Below are positions 1 to 9,610 of a stretch of DNA of 64,000 nt, piece after piece. The stretch is taken from the NCBI RefSeq assembly GCF_030263935.1, contig NZ_CP127162.1, positions 3,667,501 to 3,731,500 of the forward strand, written 5' to 3'. This DNA is from Paenibacillus polygoni. Lineage in GTDB: Bacteria; Bacillota; Bacilli; Paenibacillales; Paenibacillaceae. The position numbers were made by a program, and so were the translations under genes. The notes beneath the pieces are model-generated. The model saw nothing but the letters and a program-made list of their open reading frames with translations. It was not told where the DNA came from and did no database searches. How positions within the stretch are numbered: the first letter of the stretch is position 1; each line of letters starts with the position of its first letter.

Positions 1-126
1 TAACGAGAACACCGTCACATCTCGTTTACGAAGTTCTTCCATGGCCGTCTTTTTGTCTGCAGCACCCAGTTTGCCGCGGATCTGTTTCCCACGATTAGTC
101 TTAATTACATATTCAAATTGTTTCAT
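1..126 (-). CDS. pilC: PilC/GspF-type inner membrane platform protein, N-terminal fragment
   Basis: Only the first 42 codons lie in the window; the gene runs off the left edge. The peptide starts MKQFEYVIKTNRGKQIRGKL and continues with AADKKTAMEELRKRDVTV. That is the usual opening of type II secretion F domain proteins (PilC, GspF, ComGB), with the early tyrosine, the G-x-x-x-G-K-L turn and the A-x-x-x-L-x-x-x-G/D-x-x-V segment. Its ATG overlaps the pilT stop in an ATGA arrangement, so translation is probably coupled. In the family this protein is the membrane platform that couples the PilB and PilT motors to the growing pilus. The short length seen limits certainty about the subfamily. Confidence 0.8.
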   Translation of the reverse strand, partial: MKQFEYVIKTNRGKQIRGKLGAADKKTAMEELRKRDVTVFSL

Positions 127-1169
127 CCAGAACTCACCTCAGCCAAATATGACTTCGCACTTGAAGCAAGCACTTGTCCCTCTTTTACAAGATCACGTAC
201 AGCCATTTCCATCGTCTGCATGCCAAATGCTTTAGAAGTCTGCATCACACTCTTAATCTGATGCGTTTTGTCACTGCGAATGAGATTGGCTACAGCAGGC
301 GTATTAATCATCACCTCAGCAGCACATACTCGGCCTTTCCCATCCGCTTTTGGAAACAGACGCTGTGATATGACAGCAACAAGAACAGAGGATAACTGGG
401 CGCGAATCTGGGCTTGCTGGTGTCCTGGAAATGCGTCCATAATCCGATCAATCGTCTGCGGTGCATCTGTAGTATGAAGTGTTGAAAGAACCAAATGTCC
501 TGTTTCTGCCGCCGTAACCGCTGCGGTGATCGTCTCTAAATCTCTCATTTCTCCTACTAAAATCACATCAGGATCTTGACGAAGCGCTGCCCTTAGACCA
601 CTCGCAAAGCTCATCGTATCTGTTCCTACTTCCCTCTGTTCCACAAGACTTGATCCTTTGGTATGTATGTACTCGACCGGATCCTCCAGCGTAATAATAT
701 GCTTGCGTTCGCTTCGATTAATATGATCAAGAATGGAAGCCAGCGTAGAAGATTTACCACTTCCAGCTCTCCCTGTTACTAGAATGAGACCTTGTGATTT
801 CTCAGCCAACGTGCGCACCACTGAGGGCAAACCAAGCTCATCCAGCCCTTTTACTTGCGAGGAAATGAGACGAGCGGCAATACTAACTTCACCACGCTGT
901 TTATAAACATTGATGCGAAACCTAAGTCCATCTTCGAGAGAATAAGCGAAATCTAGTTCTCCCCGTTCTTGAAATTCTTCATATCCTTTCGTTCCAAGAA
1001 GGAATTCTGCCATTTCCCATGCCTCTTCTGAAGAAATAAACTCACCTTCCACGGGTTTCAGCAATCCATCAATACGCAGGACAGGCGGGGAATCAAGCGA
1101 TATATGAAGATCAGAGGCACCCGATTCATAAGCAAGTCTGAGCAGATGGATGATACTATGATTGTGCAT
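123..1169 (-). CDS. pilT: Type IV pilus retraction ATPase PilT
   Basis: A 348-residue hexameric secretion ATPase of the PilT family, whose members depolymerise pili and power twitching. Visible motifs in order are an N-terminal SGASDLHIS strand, Walker A GRAGSGKSS (usual form GPTGSGKST, so P-T is R-A here), Asp box LEDPVEYIH, Walker B DVILVGEMRD and His box ETGHLVLSTLHTTDA. The C-terminal ANLIRSDK segment resembles the AIRNLIRE motif that separates PilT from PilB. Length is typical for PilT. It lies 14 bp downstream of pilB and overlaps pilC by ATGA, so the order is pilB, pilT, pilC in one transcript. The Walker A variant keeps the essential G, K and S. Confidence 0.9.
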   Translation of the reverse strand: MHNHSIIHLLRLAYESGASDLHISLDSPPVLRIDGLLKPVEGEFISSEEAWEMAEFLLGTKGYEEFQERGELDFAYSLEDGLRFRINVYKQRGEVSIAARLISSQVKGLDELGLPSVVRTLAEKSQGLILVTGRAGSGKSSTLASILDHINRSERKHIITLEDPVEYIHTKGSSLVEQREVGTDTMSFASGLRAALRQDPDVILVGEMRDLETITAAVTAAETGHLVLSTLHTTDAPQTIDRIMDAFPGHQQAQIRAQLSSVLVAVISQRLFPKADGKGRVCAAEVMINTPAVANLIRSDKTHQIKSVMQTSKAFGMQTMEMAVRDLVKEGQVLASSAKSYLAEVSSG

Positions 1170-1183
1170 TTCCCTCGTTCCTC

Positions 1184-2851
1184 CTAGCTATGTGAAACAG
1201 ACTCTCGCATAATCTCCTGAATGGTCGTAATTCCGCTTTCTACTTTCATAAGGCCGTCCGTCATCAAGGGAACAAGTCCTTTCTGCTGAGCCATATAGCG
1301 CACTTCTTCTACCGATGCGGAGGAAGCAATCAGAGAAGCAATCGCATCATCAATCTTCAGAACTTCATGAATCGCGACACGTCCACGATAACCGGTATTG
1401 TTACAGTATCCACAACCTTTACCGGCATATAACTCATCTGTCTTTATCCCGTGATTTTGCAAAATAATCGATTCTTGCATAGAAGGAACATACGCTTTTT
1501 TACATTCCGTACAGATCTTTCGAACAAGGCGCTGAGCGACAACCCCTAGTAAGGAAGAAGCAATAAGATAAGGTTCAGTTCCCATATCTCGAAGCCGCAT
1601 GATGGTACTTATTGCATCGTTTGTATGTAGCGTTGATAACACAAGATGCCCGGTTAACGACGCCCTAACTGCAATCTCTGCTGTCTCTGTATCCCGAATT
1701 TCACCGACCATAACAACATTCGGATCTTGTCTCAGAATAGAACGAAGGCCCGCGGCAAAAGTAAGTCCAACCCCTGAATTCACATTTACCTGGTTAATCC
1801 CTTCAAGCTGATATTCCACGGGGTCCTCAATAGTAATGATGTTGACGTCTTCTTTGTTCAGATGATTCAAAGCAGAATAAAGAGTCGTTGTTTTCCCGCT
1901 GCCTGTCGGTCCTGTAATAAGAAGAATGCCGTATGGACGTTCAATCATCTGTCTGAATAACTCGCTATTCATCTCACTAAACCCGAGTTGATCAAGGGAT
2001 TCTACACCTGATGATTGGTCCAAAAGACGAAGCACAATCTTCTCGCCATGCATCGTCGGAAGTGTGGAAACTCGAATATCGATCATTCGATAATCCAGCT
2101 GTATTTTCATCCGCCCGTCTTGAGGTAATCTTCGCTCTGCTATATTAAGCTCGGCCATGATTTTAATTCTCGCCGTAATATATCCTTGCATCTGCTTTGG
2201 AACCTGACGTTCTGTTCGCAGGGTCCCATCAATACGGTATCGAATTGCTAAATAATCTTCACTCGGGTCCATATGAATATCTGAGGCTTTTAACTGCACA
2301 GCTTGCTGTATCATTTGATTGACGAGTCTGACAATGGGAGAAGCTTCGTCCGTTATCTCTGTTTCTTGAAACTCTTCCTGAGTGGGAAGTTCCACCATCA
2401 TCTGAGTCATGGAGTCGCGAAGTCCATAATGCCTTGCAATCGCTCGCTGCAAATCATCCCGTGTTGAAATAGCGGGTTCAATTCGAAATCCCGTCGTCAT
2501 CCGCAAATCTTCAATTGCAAAATAGTCGAGTGGATCGACCATAGCCACCATGAGCTTCCCGCCTTCTTTCATAAAAGGCAGCACTTGATGACGTTTGGCC
2601 ATACTTTCGGGAATAATCTGGGTGATTGCAGGATCAATATGATATTTGAATAGACTGACATGAGGGATACCTAGCTGGAATTCCAATACTTCGATCAGCT
2701 GCTGTTCTGTAATGTAACCATGAGAGATAAGTAAATCCCCAAGTTTCATTTTTAGATCCCGCTGCTTTACAAGCGCTTCTTGTAATTGTTGCTGTGAGAT
2801 AATTCCGTTCTCGACCAGCAGATCCCCCAGCCTTTTTTTAATAACAGTCAT
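1184..2851 (-). CDS. pilB: Type IV pilus assembly ATPase PilB (GspE family)
   Basis: A 555-residue extension motor. Residues about 5-75 form a GspE/PilB N-terminal domain with two tandem LGDLL...I(S/T)xQQL repeats. The ATPase core has Walker A GPTGSGKTTTL, the Asp box IEDPVEYQLEG, Walker B NVVMVGEIRD and the His box LTGHLVLSTLHTNDA. A zinc tetracysteine follows (CTEC, then CGYC before NNTGYRGR), a PilB/GspE hallmark absent from PilT. The ATG has a GAGGTGAT ribosome binding site. It is the first gene of the pilB-pilT-pilC unit and is divergent from the large adhesin gene, so the 350-bp spacer should carry promoters for both. Confidence 0.93.
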   Translation of the reverse strand: MTVIKKRLGDLLVENGIISQQQLQEALVKQRDLKMKLGDLLISHGYITEQQLIEVLEFQLGIPHVSLFKYHIDPAITQIIPESMAKRHQVLPFMKEGGKLMVAMVDPLDYFAIEDLRMTTGFRIEPAISTRDDLQRAIARHYGLRDSMTQMMVELPTQEEFQETEITDEASPIVRLVNQMIQQAVQLKASDIHMDPSEDYLAIRYRIDGTLRTERQVPKQMQGYITARIKIMAELNIAERRLPQDGRMKIQLDYRMIDIRVSTLPTMHGEKIVLRLLDQSSGVESLDQLGFSEMNSELFRQMIERPYGILLITGPTGSGKTTTLYSALNHLNKEDVNIITIEDPVEYQLEGINQVNVNSGVGLTFAAGLRSILRQDPNVVMVGEIRDTETAEIAVRASLTGHLVLSTLHTNDAISTIMRLRDMGTEPYLIASSLLGVVAQRLVRKICTECKKAYVPSMQESIILQNHGIKTDELYAGKGCGYCNNTGYRGRVAIHEVLKIDDAIASLIASSASVEEVRYMAQQKGLVPLMTDGLMKVESGITTIQEIMRESVSHS

Positions 2852-3203
2852 AACAGATCACCTCGTGTACCCTGGCTTTTATGCTGAATAACAATGAAAA
2901 TGATTACATTCTTAGTAAATCAAGACTAATTACTCACTCAAACGTGAATAACTACTTTATTGCACTTAGATAATAATACTTTAAACCTACTAATCTATTG
3001 ATTAGATATGTATTTTGTCCTAGAATGATATATATCATAGTTTGGAAATATTTACAACTTTGAAATTCCTAAAACAGTGTATTCAGGAACATTAGATTTA
3101 AGTTCGAAACGATCGAAAAAATATAAATGAGAATGGAGAAAAATATAGGTTAATCCTATGATAAATCAGTATTTTTTCAATGAATGAGGAGGGAGTTTAA
3201 GAT
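2852..3203. other. Divergent intergenic region between pilB and the adhesin gene
   Basis: AT-rich, no ORF worth calling. It must hold promoters for pilB (minus) and the adhesin gene (plus). I see no clear -35/-10 pair in either direction and no riboswitch consensus. The one notable element is a perfect 14-bp palindrome, ATGATATATATCAT, at 3025-3038, which could be an operator or chance in AT-rich DNA. The adhesin start has a strong GAGGAGGGAG ribosome binding site at about 3187-3196. Confidence 0.5.
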
Positions 3204-6200
3204 ATGAAGGACTATGTTCAGAAGAATAAAACACTCGGAATATTTATATTAATATTATTTATCGCCTGTTTTCTTACTATGCAAATAAAGGACTTTTTTA
3301 CTACAGCAGAAGCAAATTCATCCGCCTACAAAATTCGACTGCTCGAAATAACGGATTCTGGTACAACTGACCTATCTTCTCTTCAAAAAGATAAACTAGG
3401 CATCACTGTGGAAACAATGAGCATGAAAAGATTCGTATCTCTACGAAATGAACTTGATGGTTTATACGATGCCATTTATATTGGCTCGGGGGTGTATAGC
3501 ACCAAACCTGTGCAAGGAAATGACCATAATACAAAAACAGTGATGAACGATATAACCAAATTGAAGGCAGAGGAAATAATAGATAACTATATTAATAGAG
3601 GATTATATGTTTTTATACATACACAGCCTTTTGTTGAGCAACAAGGCGGAAACCCAGGAAATCTGTATAACTATTTTAATACATACCGATCTACGGCCGC
3701 TCAGCCTAATGTTATATTTGTAGACAATGCCTCTTCCGCACAGTTTCTAACCGCACTTAATGAGGGCAGTTCACTTTATTTATCAAAACTTAAACAGAGG
3801 CCTCGGCTACATATAACGAATAAAGACTCCATTATTGATTACGCAGTGAATCCGGGTCATATTTATAACATTGGTGATGAACTGAAATTTGAGTTTGAAG
3901 TGTCCAATCGGCAAGATTTTGCAAAGCAGCCCATAACTGCGAATCTATATTTAACGGTTGATAAATCTTCAAAGCTAAGCAAAGAACAGATCGTAGCAAC
4001 CACCACATTAAAAACTGGTCCAACCGGGAAAATCACTTACAAACTTCCTAAGACTTATTCTGGACTGCTCTACTGGAAACTCGAAATTATAGATCAACTG
4101 AATCCTAATCAGCTCAAAGATTATGATACAGGTACAATCCGGTTTCGTGGTAAAAAGACCCAGGTATCCATTCTACAGGTCCTTCCTGCCAAAGAATCCG
4201 TCCGAACGAGCAGTCTGTTATATACAGAAAATATGAATCAAAGCTTTCTGAAAAATGAAGATTATGAACTGAGTATCCAAACGAAAACAATTCCTGAGTT
4301 CAACGAGTATATAAAAGCAAATTACAATTCCAAACAAGGGTATGGACTAAATGGAATATATGACATGCTGATCTTTGGATTTGCTGACATCTATAATACG
4401 AAAGCAGATATCAGTTCATTAGCAGCGGATGGTGTTGTAGAATTTGGCGAAAAAACAAAACAAAGTATTATGTTTACGCATGACACGATCTATGCAAGTA
4501 CAGCGGAGTGGGTAAGCAAATTTCAGAAGATGACGGGACAAATAGCGCCGGAGACAAACTTAGGATTCAGGGGTCCAGCAAAGTCTACTACCGTTGCGGG
4601 GGTAAACAGCGGGCTGTTAACAGATTATCCATTCCAACTGGATAAGACGAGCAATATAGGTGAGTCATTATACAGCGTAGCTACTACGCATAATCAGTAT
4701 TTTACACTTGATCTTGAAGATGACTCTGTTGTGCCTTGGTACAATATTTCAGGAGGCAGCCGAGATGTAAGTGATAGTTGGAATCATTACTATACCTATT
4801 CCAAAGGAAATATCACCTATTCAGGTACAGGACATATTTTCCAGAGTAACCTCTCTACTCAGTTTCCAGTCTGGGAACAAAAGTTGTTTGTAAATACCAT
4901 GTACCGTGCTTTCGCAGGGGCAAACCATGCTCCTGAAATTACGATTCTATCACCAGAAAATAATAGCAGCAGACCATCGTATCAGAAGGATTTTTCAGTT
5001 AGTTATACAGTGGACGACTGGGACTTTAAAGATCGAAATATTTTGACCAGTATCCACTTTAAAGCCGATGGCGATGCCTTACCTAATATGTCGGTTAACA
5101 ATAAACCCGTTACCACCGGACAGACAATTACACAGACGTTCAAGAACCCGCTCCCCGAGGGAGGTACACTTGAGATCATCATTACTGCCGAGGATAAACA
5201 AGGAGCAAAAGCGGTTCAATCCCTTATATTAAACTTTGAGAAGAAATCAACTATGCTCGAAACATCCCGCCATCTTTCTGAACACGTCATTAACAATGAA
5301 CTTAAAAAAAACGAACCCGTGAGCATCACCTATCAAATTACACCCAAATCTATTCCATACAGTGAGGTGGATAAAGGCATACAAGGCATAGATAATTTGG
5401 TTTTATCTAATCTTGAGTATACAGAAACGTTCCCTGCTCAGCTGAACATCGATAATACACCGGATGGGGCAATAACGGTTGGGGACATATCTTCGGGTTA
5501 TCAGCTTCGTTTACCGCTTGGAGATGTTTTCTATGAATCCAAAGAGCAGAACGGAGTTATGATGTATATTCCAAAGACTCAGGAACCCATAACTTATACC
5601 ATAACAGTCAGACCTCTAAGTAAAGGAGTATATTTACTGGATCAGTCCCAGCTGGAATATGATGATCTTCGTGCAGCAGTAACGTTAGAAGAGGAAAATG
5701 GGCAACAAAAATATAGGGATATATCAGAGCTTTTCCCAAACATGGGTCCTTTATCTCCACTTGGACTCCCGGCTGACCTTTCCTTGTATGCATTAAATGA
5801 TGTTCAGAACTCTGGTTTTGCCTTTCATGGCAGGGTTATTGCAGGTGGTAATATTACTTTAGATAGTTTTGGCATCGGCGAAAAACTAGAAGAGGCTGCC
5901 AATTCAACCTACTCTGTCATTGCTCTAAAGTCACTAAATCTTGGAGAGGGTTCTGTAAAGTATGGTAAAGTAGCATACGGTACAACAATAAACACTCCAG
6001 AATATCATAATTACCAGACTGTAAAAGAAGTTAATTTATCCGCCGATAATCTAAATCGGCGCCTTCTCTCCTTATCAGAGCAGTTGTCGAAACTTCCAGC
6101 TACAGCTGAGCCCAAGATATATAGTGAGGATTTTTCCAATTTTCCTGGTGAAGATTTTTCCAAGTGTCAGCTCATATTATATGGAAAAGAAGAGACAGTA

Positions 6201-7784
6201 AATATTTTTCATGTAACAGAGAAAATGCTGGCTGCATCCAGTTGCACTTGTATCTATGCTCCTGTTGGTTCTACCGTGATCGTGAATGTGGACGGTGCAT
6301 CAGCAACCATGAGCGGCGGAATTAAACTCATGAATGTCGATTCAAATCATGTACTGTATAACTTTTACAACGCTTCTTCGGTTTCAACAACATCCATTGA
6401 TGTGTTTGGTTCCATTCTAGCTCCAAAAGCGAATTACGAACTTAAAGGCAATGTCTTTGGTACCGTTATCGTACGTAATATGTCAAACAGTGGTTATTCG
6501 ATCCGGTCTAGCCCGTTTCAAGGCGACATTGGTCTGCCGCCAACCGAACCAGAAACACCAGTAACACCAGAACTACCCGATTCATCTGATCCATCAGAGC
6601 CAACCACGCCCATTTCACGTGTCACTTCTTTGTTCCCGACTTTGTTACTCAAAGCTGTGGTCAAAGTAGAGAAAATTGAGGCCGAAGGTACAACGATGCT
6701 AGTTGGTACGGAGCATAAAATTACGCCAACTATACTTCCAGAAGATGCAGATAATAAAATGTTGCAGTGGAGAAGTTTGAACTCTGATATAGCTACTGTA
6801 TCTGATGAGGGGGTCGTTCGTGGTCTAAAAGGCGGGATCGCAAACCTAGAGGTTTCTGCTATAGACGGAAGTGATGTTACTTCCATTGTCACTATCAAGG
6901 TTATTAACCGAAGTTTAACTATTATTGGACCTAATACTGCCAAAACAAATGAAACGATCGATCTTGAAGCAATCTACATTACAGCGAATGAGAATGTAAC
7001 CGGGTATAGATGGGAGGTAATAAACGATAACGGACAAAACAGTTCCGACAAAGTAATCTTACATCCAAATCTAAATGACCAGAGTAAAATCAGCATCTCG
7101 GCAATAAAGAAAGGAATTGTCACACTCGTGGTGACCGTCTTAACAGATCAGTCTCCTAATGGTGTGAAATCAAGCGAACATACGATTACCATTAGCGAGC
7201 CGATCAAGCAGATTTTCATCGATGGACCAAGCCAAGTCATGGTTGGCGATCTAATAACCCTTGATGCAGGCACCATCCCCTATAACCCGGATATAAAGCA
7301 TTTTATATGGTCCTTAACCGGAGATGGTAAAACATACGCTACGCTAACCCCTTCAGAGGATGGGAGAAAAGCGGAACTCACAGGCGTCAAATCAAAGGAT
7401 AAGGTTGAAGTGAAACTCTCACTAAGTGACGACGAAGGATCTCCTCCTTTAACTGATGTTAAGTTGGTGAGCATTAAACCGAGACTCGAAGGCCTGCATT
7501 TGTCAGATACCACACTTGATATTGGGGGTTCTGAAAATTTGGCTCGGAATAAACTAACATCTTTCCCTAGGGATTTTGATCCCTACCTGCTAAAAGACAG
7601 ACTCACTTGGATCAGCAGTACTCCTTCTGTTGTTTCGATAGATGAGATGGGTATTGTCACTGGAATAAAAAAAGGTGTCGCGACGATTACGGTTACTTAC
7701 CACAGTCCCCAAGCTGGACAGAGTACAGTGACAGCCAGCGGCACTGTAAAAGTGAACGCAAAAAGCAGCGAAGATCGATACTAG
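3204..7784 (+). CDS. Large secreted multidomain adhesin-like protein (choice-of-anchor A region plus BIG2-type repeats)
   Basis: A 1526-residue exported protein. Residues about 9-38 form a hydrophobic signal segment ending TTAEA-NS. The region at about 40-230 (YKIRLLEITDSG, then YDAIYIGSGVY and NRGLYVFIHTQP) resembles the Paenibacillus family I know as DUF5057. An Ig/cadherin-like stretch starts near residue 573 (APEITILSPENN). Residues about 870-1110 look like the choice-of-anchor A adhesin fold (FHGRVIAGGNITL ... IDVFGSILAPKANYEL). A Pro/Thr/Glu linker follows at 1112-1140. BIG2-like repeats lie near 1160-1245 and 1435-1520 (IATVSDEGVVRGLKGGIANL; VVSIDEMGIVTGIKKGVATI), with Ig-like material between. 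No LPXTG motif or C-terminal membrane helix is seen. It is the only plus-strand gene in the pilus locus, so a pilus-linked adhesin is likely but inferred. Confidence 0.75.
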   Translation: MKDYVQKNKTLGIFILILFIACFLTMQIKDFFTTAEANSSAYKIRLLEITDSGTTDLSSLQKDKLGITVETMSMKRFVSLRNELDGLYDAIYIGSGVYSTKPVQGNDHNTKTVMNDITKLKAEEIIDNYINRGLYVFIHTQPFVEQQGGNPGNLYNYFNTYRSTAAQPNVIFVDNASSAQFLTALNEGSSLYLSKLKQRPRLHITNKDSIIDYAVNPGHIYNIGDELKFEFEVSNRQDFAKQPITANLYLTVDKSSKLSKEQIVATTTLKTGPTGKITYKLPKTYSGLLYWKLEIIDQLNPNQLKDYDTGTIRFRGKKTQVSILQVLPAKESVRTSSLLYTENMNQSFLKNEDYELSIQTKTIPEFNEYIKANYNSKQGYGLNGIYDMLIFGFADIYNTKADISSLAADGVVEFGEKTKQSIMFTHDTIYASTAEWVSKFQKMTGQIAPETNLGFRGPAKSTTVAGVNSGLLTDYPFQLDKTSNIGESLYSVATTHNQYFTLDLEDDSVVPWYNISGGSRDVSDSWNHYYTYSKGNITYSGTGHIFQSNLSTQFPVWEQKLFVNTMYRAFAGANHAPEITILSPENNSSRPSYQKDFSVSYTVDDWDFKDRNILTSIHFKADGDALPNMSVNNKPVTTGQTITQTFKNPLPEGGTLEIIITAEDKQGAKAVQSLILNFEKKSTMLETSRHLSEHVINNELKKNEPVSITYQITPKSIPYSEVDKGIQGIDNLVLSNLEYTETFPAQLNIDNTPDGAITVGDISSGYQLRLPLGDVFYESKEQNGVMMYIPKTQEPITYTITVRPLSKGVYLLDQSQLEYDDLRAAVTLEEENGQQKYRDISELFPNMGPLSPLGLPADLSLYALNDVQNSGFAFHGRVIAGGNITLDSFGIGEKLEEAANSTYSVIALKSLNLGEGSVKYGKVAYGTTINTPEYHNYQTVKEVNLSADNLNRRLLSLSEQLSKLPATAEPKIYSEDFSNFPGEDFSKCQLILYGKEETVNIFHVTEKMLAASSCTCIYAPVGSTVIVNVDGASATMSGGIKLMNVDSNHVLYNFYNASSVSTTSIDVFGSILAPKANYELKGNVFGTVIVRNMSNSGYSIRSSPFQGDIGLPPTEPETPVTPELPDSSDPSEPTTPISRVTSLFPTLLLKAVVKVEKIEAEGTTMLVGTEHKITPTILPEDADNKMLQWRSLNSDIATVSDEGVVRGLKGGIANLEVSAIDGSDVTSIVTIKVINRSLTIIGPNTAKTNETIDLEAIYITANENVTGYRWEVINDNGQNSSDKVILHPNLNDQSKISISAIKKGIVTLVVTVLTDQSPNGVKSSEHTITISEPIKQIFIDGPSQVMVGDLITLDAGTIPYNPDIKHFIWSLTGDGKTYATLTPSEDGRKAELTGVKSKDKVEVKLSLSDDEGSPPLTDVKLVSIKPRLEGLHLSDTTLDIGGSENLARNKLTSFPRDFDPYLLKDRLTWISSTPSVVSIDEMGIVTGIKKGVATITVTYHSPQAGQSTVTASGTVKVNAKSSEDRY

Positions 7785-7797
7785 GCCAAAACAAAAC

Positions 7798-7848
7798 AAA
7801 TAACCCGTGCAGGGAGAGAATCACATTCACACCCTGCACGGGTTATTT
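7798..7848. terminator. Bidirectional terminator between adhesin and PilX-like gene
   Basis: A 17-bp perfect inverted repeat (AAATAACCCGTGCAGGG and its complement) with a 17-nt loop. It has a T-run on the plus strand and an A/T-rich flank on the other side. It sits between two convergent genes and probably serves both. Confidence 0.9.
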
Positions 7849-7867
7849 TTCGCTTAATTACAAATAT

Positions 7868-9598
7868 TTAATTCAATTTGATTGGCCCCACTTGAACACT
7901 CATCTGATTAACCCTTGGAAGACCCTTCTGCTGCTGCTTGTATACTTCTTCATTATACCTGGCCGAAAACCGAACTAAGTTGGTCCCTGGCGTAATTTGA
8001 ATGACCCCATTTCCAGCAAACGTCTCTCCACGTACTGCGTTGACCGTAAGATCTCCTTTGGCAAAGAAACCGCCGCTTAAAGAAAGGATTGAACCTACCC
8101 CATAGAGCTCCGCTGTTGAATCGGTATAGAAAAAAGCTTGTATTACTTCTGTTTTACTCTGAAAAGCATCCAGCCGGTTAATAAGTACTGCGCCTTCTGA
8201 CATCACTACCCCAGAACCGCTAATCGCGGCATCTTCCACAAGCGTAGCATATCCCTCTCCTCCTGATGGACCTAAAACATATATAGTAGAATCAAGCTGA
8301 ACATTACCTCTAATCTGCAATTTTCCCGTAACTAGCATATTGGCCTTTATCATGATAGGCGTGTCCTTATAATTATTAATTGTCAAATCCCCGTCTACAA
8401 CAAACCAATGATCACTTTTAGACTCGTATTCAATTCCTCCTAGCTCTACACCATCATAGGTTAGATCACCGTGGTAAATAAAAGACTTGTCCGGTTTCGT
8501 AAAACGCTCGATCTGGTTTCTGTAATAAGCCCAAGCATGCTGATCTTCTGGTTTATCTGATTGTTCAGGAATACCGGGTTTTGTTGGGATTTGATCTGGC
8601 GCATCATATAATACAGGATAATTCCGTAGAAACTCACCTAACGTATGATTATTGATGTGTTTTCGAATAAGTGATCTGTCAATTGCTGAGTTTTTTAAAG
8701 ACTCGATAACTTTATCGACAAAAGACTCCCTCACATTCAGCTGTACGAACTTGCGATGATTTCGAACGCGCAGCTGTTTCTCAGGGATAATGAATTGGCT
8801 GCTTGCTCCTTCGCTAAGCCATTCTTCGGCGCTTTTTGTAGTATCGTTCAAAGTGTATAAGACTTGTTTAAGTGATTGAATATGTGCTTCTCCATCCAGC
8901 TGAAGAGGAGACGAGAACAATGTTTGTACATCCCTCGACTGATAATAATATTTCGCCTTATCCCCGATCCTCAGATTATTCCCTGCATAAATATTCCCCT
9001 GAATATAAGGAGAACCATTAATAGTTAAATCGTTTTCTGAACCTAAAGTGTATTTCAGAAAGTCAGGGTAGGTATCATAAATGACTTCTTGCGTGAGTTC
9101 ACGCTGAACACCATTTACCTCTGCTTCAACGGTTAACGTCACGTGATAGGCCGCTGCCTGTTGTTGGTAACTTACTTTTTTATAATCCAGTTGAAGCAGC
9201 TTACCTGTTGCATTTGTCAGCTCTGTACTGGTCATAAGGTCTTTATAAGACCCTTGCTCTAAACCAGATAGATAGAGGTCCACATCACGTTCTAATTTTT
9301 CTTGAGTACCATCTATACTTTTAGTGACAATCGACTGCAAATTAGAAGTTATACCAGCTATGACTTCTTCCAGTGTTTTTTCTGCGAGATGTAAACTTTG
9401 TACATCATTTTCTCTCGTCTCTGCCCGCTGAGCACCTCCGACCGCGGCACTTAATACAGCAGTCCCGAGAATGGTAAGCAAGAGGGCAATAAACATAACG
9501 AGTACCAGCGCAGAACCGTGTTCACCAGCAGAAGCCTTTACCACCATTTTCTTTGCTTTCACTGAAAAGATCCGAGCTATCTTATTAAAATTAAACAT
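7868..9598 (-). CDS. PilX-like membrane-anchored protein with polymer-forming (bactofilin-like) beta region
   Basis: A 576-residue protein whose N-terminus resembles PilX/minor-pilin assembly proteins: a short basic segment, then a hydrophobic helix at about 29-52 (SALVLVMFIALLLTILGTAV), then an amphipathic stretch rich in E and Q. There is no G-F-T-L-x-E prepilin peptidase site. The C-terminal half has short repeating strands with N/G turns (GDLTINNYKD, NMLVTGKLQIRGNVQLD, AAISGSGVVMSEGAVLI), like a right-handed beta-helix. The ATG has AGGAGA 8 nt upstream. It follows the two prepilin genes by 12 bp and ends the operon. The role is probably in pilus priming or a surface layer, inferred from position only. 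Confidence 0.65.
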   Translation of the reverse strand: MFNFNKIARIFSVKAKKMVVKASAGEHGSALVLVMFIALLLTILGTAVLSAAVGGAQRAETRENDVQSLHLAEKTLEEVIAGITSNLQSIVTKSIDGTQEKLERDVDLYLSGLEQGSYKDLMTSTELTNATGKLLQLDYKKVSYQQQAAAYHVTLTVEAEVNGVQRELTQEVIYDTYPDFLKYTLGSENDLTINGSPYIQGNIYAGNNLRIGDKAKYYYQSRDVQTLFSSPLQLDGEAHIQSLKQVLYTLNDTTKSAEEWLSEGASSQFIIPEKQLRVRNHRKFVQLNVRESFVDKVIESLKNSAIDRSLIRKHINNHTLGEFLRNYPVLYDAPDQIPTKPGIPEQSDKPEDQHAWAYYRNQIERFTKPDKSFIYHGDLTYDGVELGGIEYESKSDHWFVVDGDLTINNYKDTPIMIKANMLVTGKLQIRGNVQLDSTIYVLGPSGGEGYATLVEDAAISGSGVVMSEGAVLINRLDAFQSKTEVIQAFFYTDSTAELYGVGSILSLSGGFFAKGDLTVNAVRGETFAGNGVIQITPGTNLVRFSARYNEEVYKQQQKGLPRVNQMSVQVGPIKLN

Positions 9599-9610
9599 GT
9601 GCTTGTTCTC

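Noticed and set aside
6518..6943. Minus-strand ORF of 141 codons inside the adhesin gene
   Set aside because: Long shadow frame within a well supported coding region; no start signal.
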